A DNA stretch of 64,000 nt from Acidobacteriota bacterium (GTDB taxonomy: Bacteria; Acidobacteriota; Terriglobia; Terriglobales; Acidobacteriaceae). The notes under the pieces are model-generated. The model did not search any database, was not told where the DNA came from, and saw only the letters and a list, made by a program, of their open reading frames with translations. This document shows positions 62,383 through 64,000 of the stretch, one piece after another (within the stretch, counting starts at the first letter, position 1; the number at the start of each line of letters is the position of its first letter). Location of the stretch: NCBI GenBank assembly GCA_016196065.1, contig JACPYL010000010.1, forward strand, positions 1,178,001 through 1,242,000, written 5' to 3'. Both the position numbers and the translations under genes were made by a program.

Positions 62383-63325
62383 GGCGTGGATTGTATCGGG
62401 GCTTCTCTGGCTAAGTCTTGCTGGAGCAGTGAACGCACAGACGGCTGCGCCTCTGGCCCCACCGCCAATTACACCTCCCTTCCTGGCCCCGGAGCCGGTG
62501 CCTCCACCGCCGGTGCGGACCCATTACTTTACGAGCTTGAGCAACGTCGAAGTGGAGAAATACCTCCAGTACAACGATCTCATTTTCGTTCCGATTGGAA
62601 ATATCCAGGCGCATGGCGTGTTGCCGGTTGACTGTGAGTACGTCGCCGCCGAGGCACTCGCCCTGAAACTGGCCGAAGAAACTAATGCCCTGGTGTTTCC
62701 CAATCTGCAATTCACCTATCCCGGAGATGGAATGATTGGGCGCGGAACGGTGCAGGTCAGCTCCACCCAGGCCATCGCCTATCTGAAGCCCATTGCGCGT
62801 TCTCTACTGAGGCAAGGCTTCAAGCGCCAGATATACATCACAGTCGGGAATGCGGCGGGACCGGAAACCGTCAGCCCCTTGGCACTCGAGTTCTTCTACG
62901 AGACGCGAACACCCGCGCTTTACCTCGAAGGAGACATTTTGCTTCAGAAGGTGAAGGCGGACATGAACAAAGTTTTCTTTGGGGCGTACTCCATCGTGGG
63001 CCGGCTCGATGATATTCCGTTGAATCTAAGGCCCGAGATTCCGAACCACGCCATCGATCAGGGACTCCGCACGCTTCAAGCGCTCAGGGTGAGTGGCGGC
63101 GCCCGAAATGGCACCGTGGGGTTCTTCGGGTTTGAGGACGAATCCGGCGCGCCCGTGCAAGCGGTCACGGCCGAGCAAAGAGCCGCCTGGGCAAAAGAAG
63201 GCTCGGACACGATCGACGCCGCGGTCAAGATGGCAGACATAAATAGGATCGCGCAATCCCTGCGGGACCACGACCGGTTTACGCGTGAGTACCTGATCCC
63301 GAAGTTCAACGATCTGCTGCCTTGA
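62363..63325 (+). CDS. Exported creatininase-family protein, copy 2, with changed ligands
   Basis: 320 aa from the ATG at 62363 after GGGAGGGGAG; the longer frame from 62285 is rejected. Signal peptide ([16 protein letters not shown]) then a Pro-rich linker and a creatininase-family domain clearly paralogous to copy 1 ([33 protein letters not shown]). The first metal motif reads [12 protein letters not shown], Gln replacing the metal Glu, and the second [12 protein letters not shown] lacks His. It may be inactive or use another chemistry, perhaps as partner of copy 1. Confidence 0.75.
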   Translation: MTFINTRAWIVSGLLWLSLAGAVNAQTAAPLAPPPITPPFLAPEPVPPPPVRTHYFTSLSNVEVEKYLQYNDLIFVPIGNIQAHGVLPVDCEYVAAEALALKLAEETNALVFPNLQFTYPGDGMIGRGTVQVSSTQAIAYLKPIARSLLRQGFKRQIYITVGNAAGPETVSPLALEFFYETRTPALYLEGDILLQKVKADMNKVFFGAYSIVGRLDDIPLNLRPEIPNHAIDQGLRTLQALRVSGGARNGTVGFFGFEDESGAPVQAVTAEQRAAWAKEGSDTIDAAVKMADINRIAQSLRDHDRFTREYLIPKFNDLLP

Positions 63326-63387
63326 TCCGCGGCGGCCCGATATACGGCGGTAGCGTACCTGGCAACAAGGAGAAGGAGAGCGAGAAG

Positions 63388-64000
63388 ATGATTTCTTCGC
63401 AGTGTAGGGTTGCAGTCGGGCTATTGGGTCTGACTCTATTGGGCTTGGTCGGGAGTGCCGCTTTTGCTGAAACCGTCAAGGTGGAAGGCGGCCTGCTCCA
63501 GGGAACTGTCGAGGACGGGCTCCGCGTTTATCGCGGAATTCCTTTCGCTGCTCCACCGATCGGCAACCTTCGCTGGCGGCCGCCTCAACCTGCCTCGAAG
63601 TGGAATGGAGTTCGCGCCGCGGACGAGTTCGGCCGCGCGTGTATTCAGACAAATGCGGCAATCGCAGATCTGCCCGCCCCCAGCGAGGATTGTCTGTACC
63701 TGAACGTCTGGACGCCCGCCAAGAGCGCAGGGGAGAAGTTGCCAGTTCTGGTCTGGATTCATGGTGGAGGTTTCGTTGCAGGCGCGCCCGCAGAGAAGCT
63801 TTACCACGGCGAATGGTTGGCTCACAAGGGTGTCGTCGTAGTTTCCCTTGGGTATCGCCTGGGCGTGTTTGGTTTTTTGGCACACCCCGAACTGAGCGCC
63901 GAAAGTCCCCACCATGTATCGGGCAACTACGGCCTCCTCGACATGATCGCCGGATTGCAGTGGGTCGAAAGGAACATTTCCGCGTTCGGCGGCGATCCAA
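63388..64000 (+). CDS. Second exported type-B carboxylesterase (3' end outside window)
   Basis: The ATG at 63388 follows AAGGAGAAGGAG and opens a frame that runs off the right edge (204 codons seen). Signal peptide ([20 protein letters not shown]). Type-B carboxylesterase features: [60 protein letters not shown] and the start of the nucleophile elbow region (ISAFGGDP). It is a paralogue of the gene at 59890 and the tenth hydrolase-operon gene after the receptor. Confidence 0.88.
   Translation, partial: MISSQCRVAVGLLGLTLLGLVGSAAFAETVKVEGGLLQGTVEDGLRVYRGIPFAAPPIGNLRWRPPQPASKWNGVRAADEFGRACIQTNAAIADLPAPSEDCLYLNVWTPAKSAGEKLPVLVWIHGGGFVAGAPAEKLYHGEWLAHKGVVVVSLGYRLGVFGFLAHPELSAESPHHVSGNYGLLDMIAGLQWVERNISAFGGDP

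Noticed and set aside
1-64000. CRISPR array, transposase or integrase gene
   Set aside because: No regularly spaced repeats and no transposase or recombinase reading frame are seen in the window; the repeats found are palindromic and scattered.

Overview
The window looks like a chromosomal segment of an Acidobacteriota soil bacterium (class Terriglobia, Koribacter-like). The evidence is two Oar-type TonB-dependent receptors with N-terminal carboxypeptidase-regulatory-like domains, a winged-helix/PD40 one-component protein, a PSCyt/DUF1549/DUF1553/DUF1501 operon, ASPIC/UnbV and Sel1 proteins, and moderately high GC. This placement comes from gene families only; there is no rRNA here.

Left part (1-18 kb), mostly housekeeping and scattered functions: 3' end of lon; a diheme cytochrome c; a CHAD-HD protein; the classic dnaX-ybaB-recR operon; a STAS protein; a YeiH-type permease; an alkyltransferase-like protein; HemQ; a P-loop kinase with an RG-rich tail; an isochorismatase-like hydrolase; tRNA-Gln(CTG) with a clear promoter; signal peptidase I; an aldehyde dehydrogenase of the succinate-semialdehyde type; an amidohydrolase; an OmpR-type regulator. 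Small palindromic repeats (core GAGACG-(A/C)GGC...) recur between these genes and are absent further right.

Middle part (17.6-32 kb), a glycan locus: LacI regulator, divergent GH3 beta-glucosidase, two proteins with the glycoamylase-like (GH144-type) domain, an Oar-type receptor and a TPR protein. The GH3 plus GH144-type pairing suggests a beta-1,2-glucan or similar beta-glucan target. One glycoamylase-like gene is fused in frame to a complete secreted FG-GAP/UnbV gene. From 32.9 to 42.5 kb come a winged-helix/PD40 sensor and a four-gene leftward operon of PSCyt/DUF1549/DUF1553, DUF1501, a membrane PSCyt-LRR protein and a Tat-exported NHL-type protein.

Right part (43.8-64 kb, open at the right edge): immediately left of this locus lies a 24-nt copy of a tmRNA or tRNA-Ala 3' end with no RNA body, followed by a pair of 8-bp direct repeats one helical turn apart. 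The simplest reading is the distal att site of an integrated island whose intact RNA gene lies beyond the window. The locus encodes sucrose phosphorylase and an MFS transporter (overlapping by ATGA), an aldose-epimerase-like protein, a divergent GntR/LacI-type regulator, an Oar-type receptor, and then at least ten tightly spaced rightward genes: an alpha/beta hydrolase, two NIF3-like proteins, an SGNH hydrolase, a CE1-type esterase, a PfkB kinase, a type-B carboxylesterase, two creatininase-family proteins and a second type-B carboxylesterase. Nearly all of these carry export signals. My main hypothesis is an uptake system for acylated (esterified) sucrose: ester stripping outside the cytoplasm, then phosphorolysis of sucrose and phosphorylation of fructose inside. 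The exported NIF3-like and creatininase-like pairs, with altered metal ligands, are unexplained parts of it.
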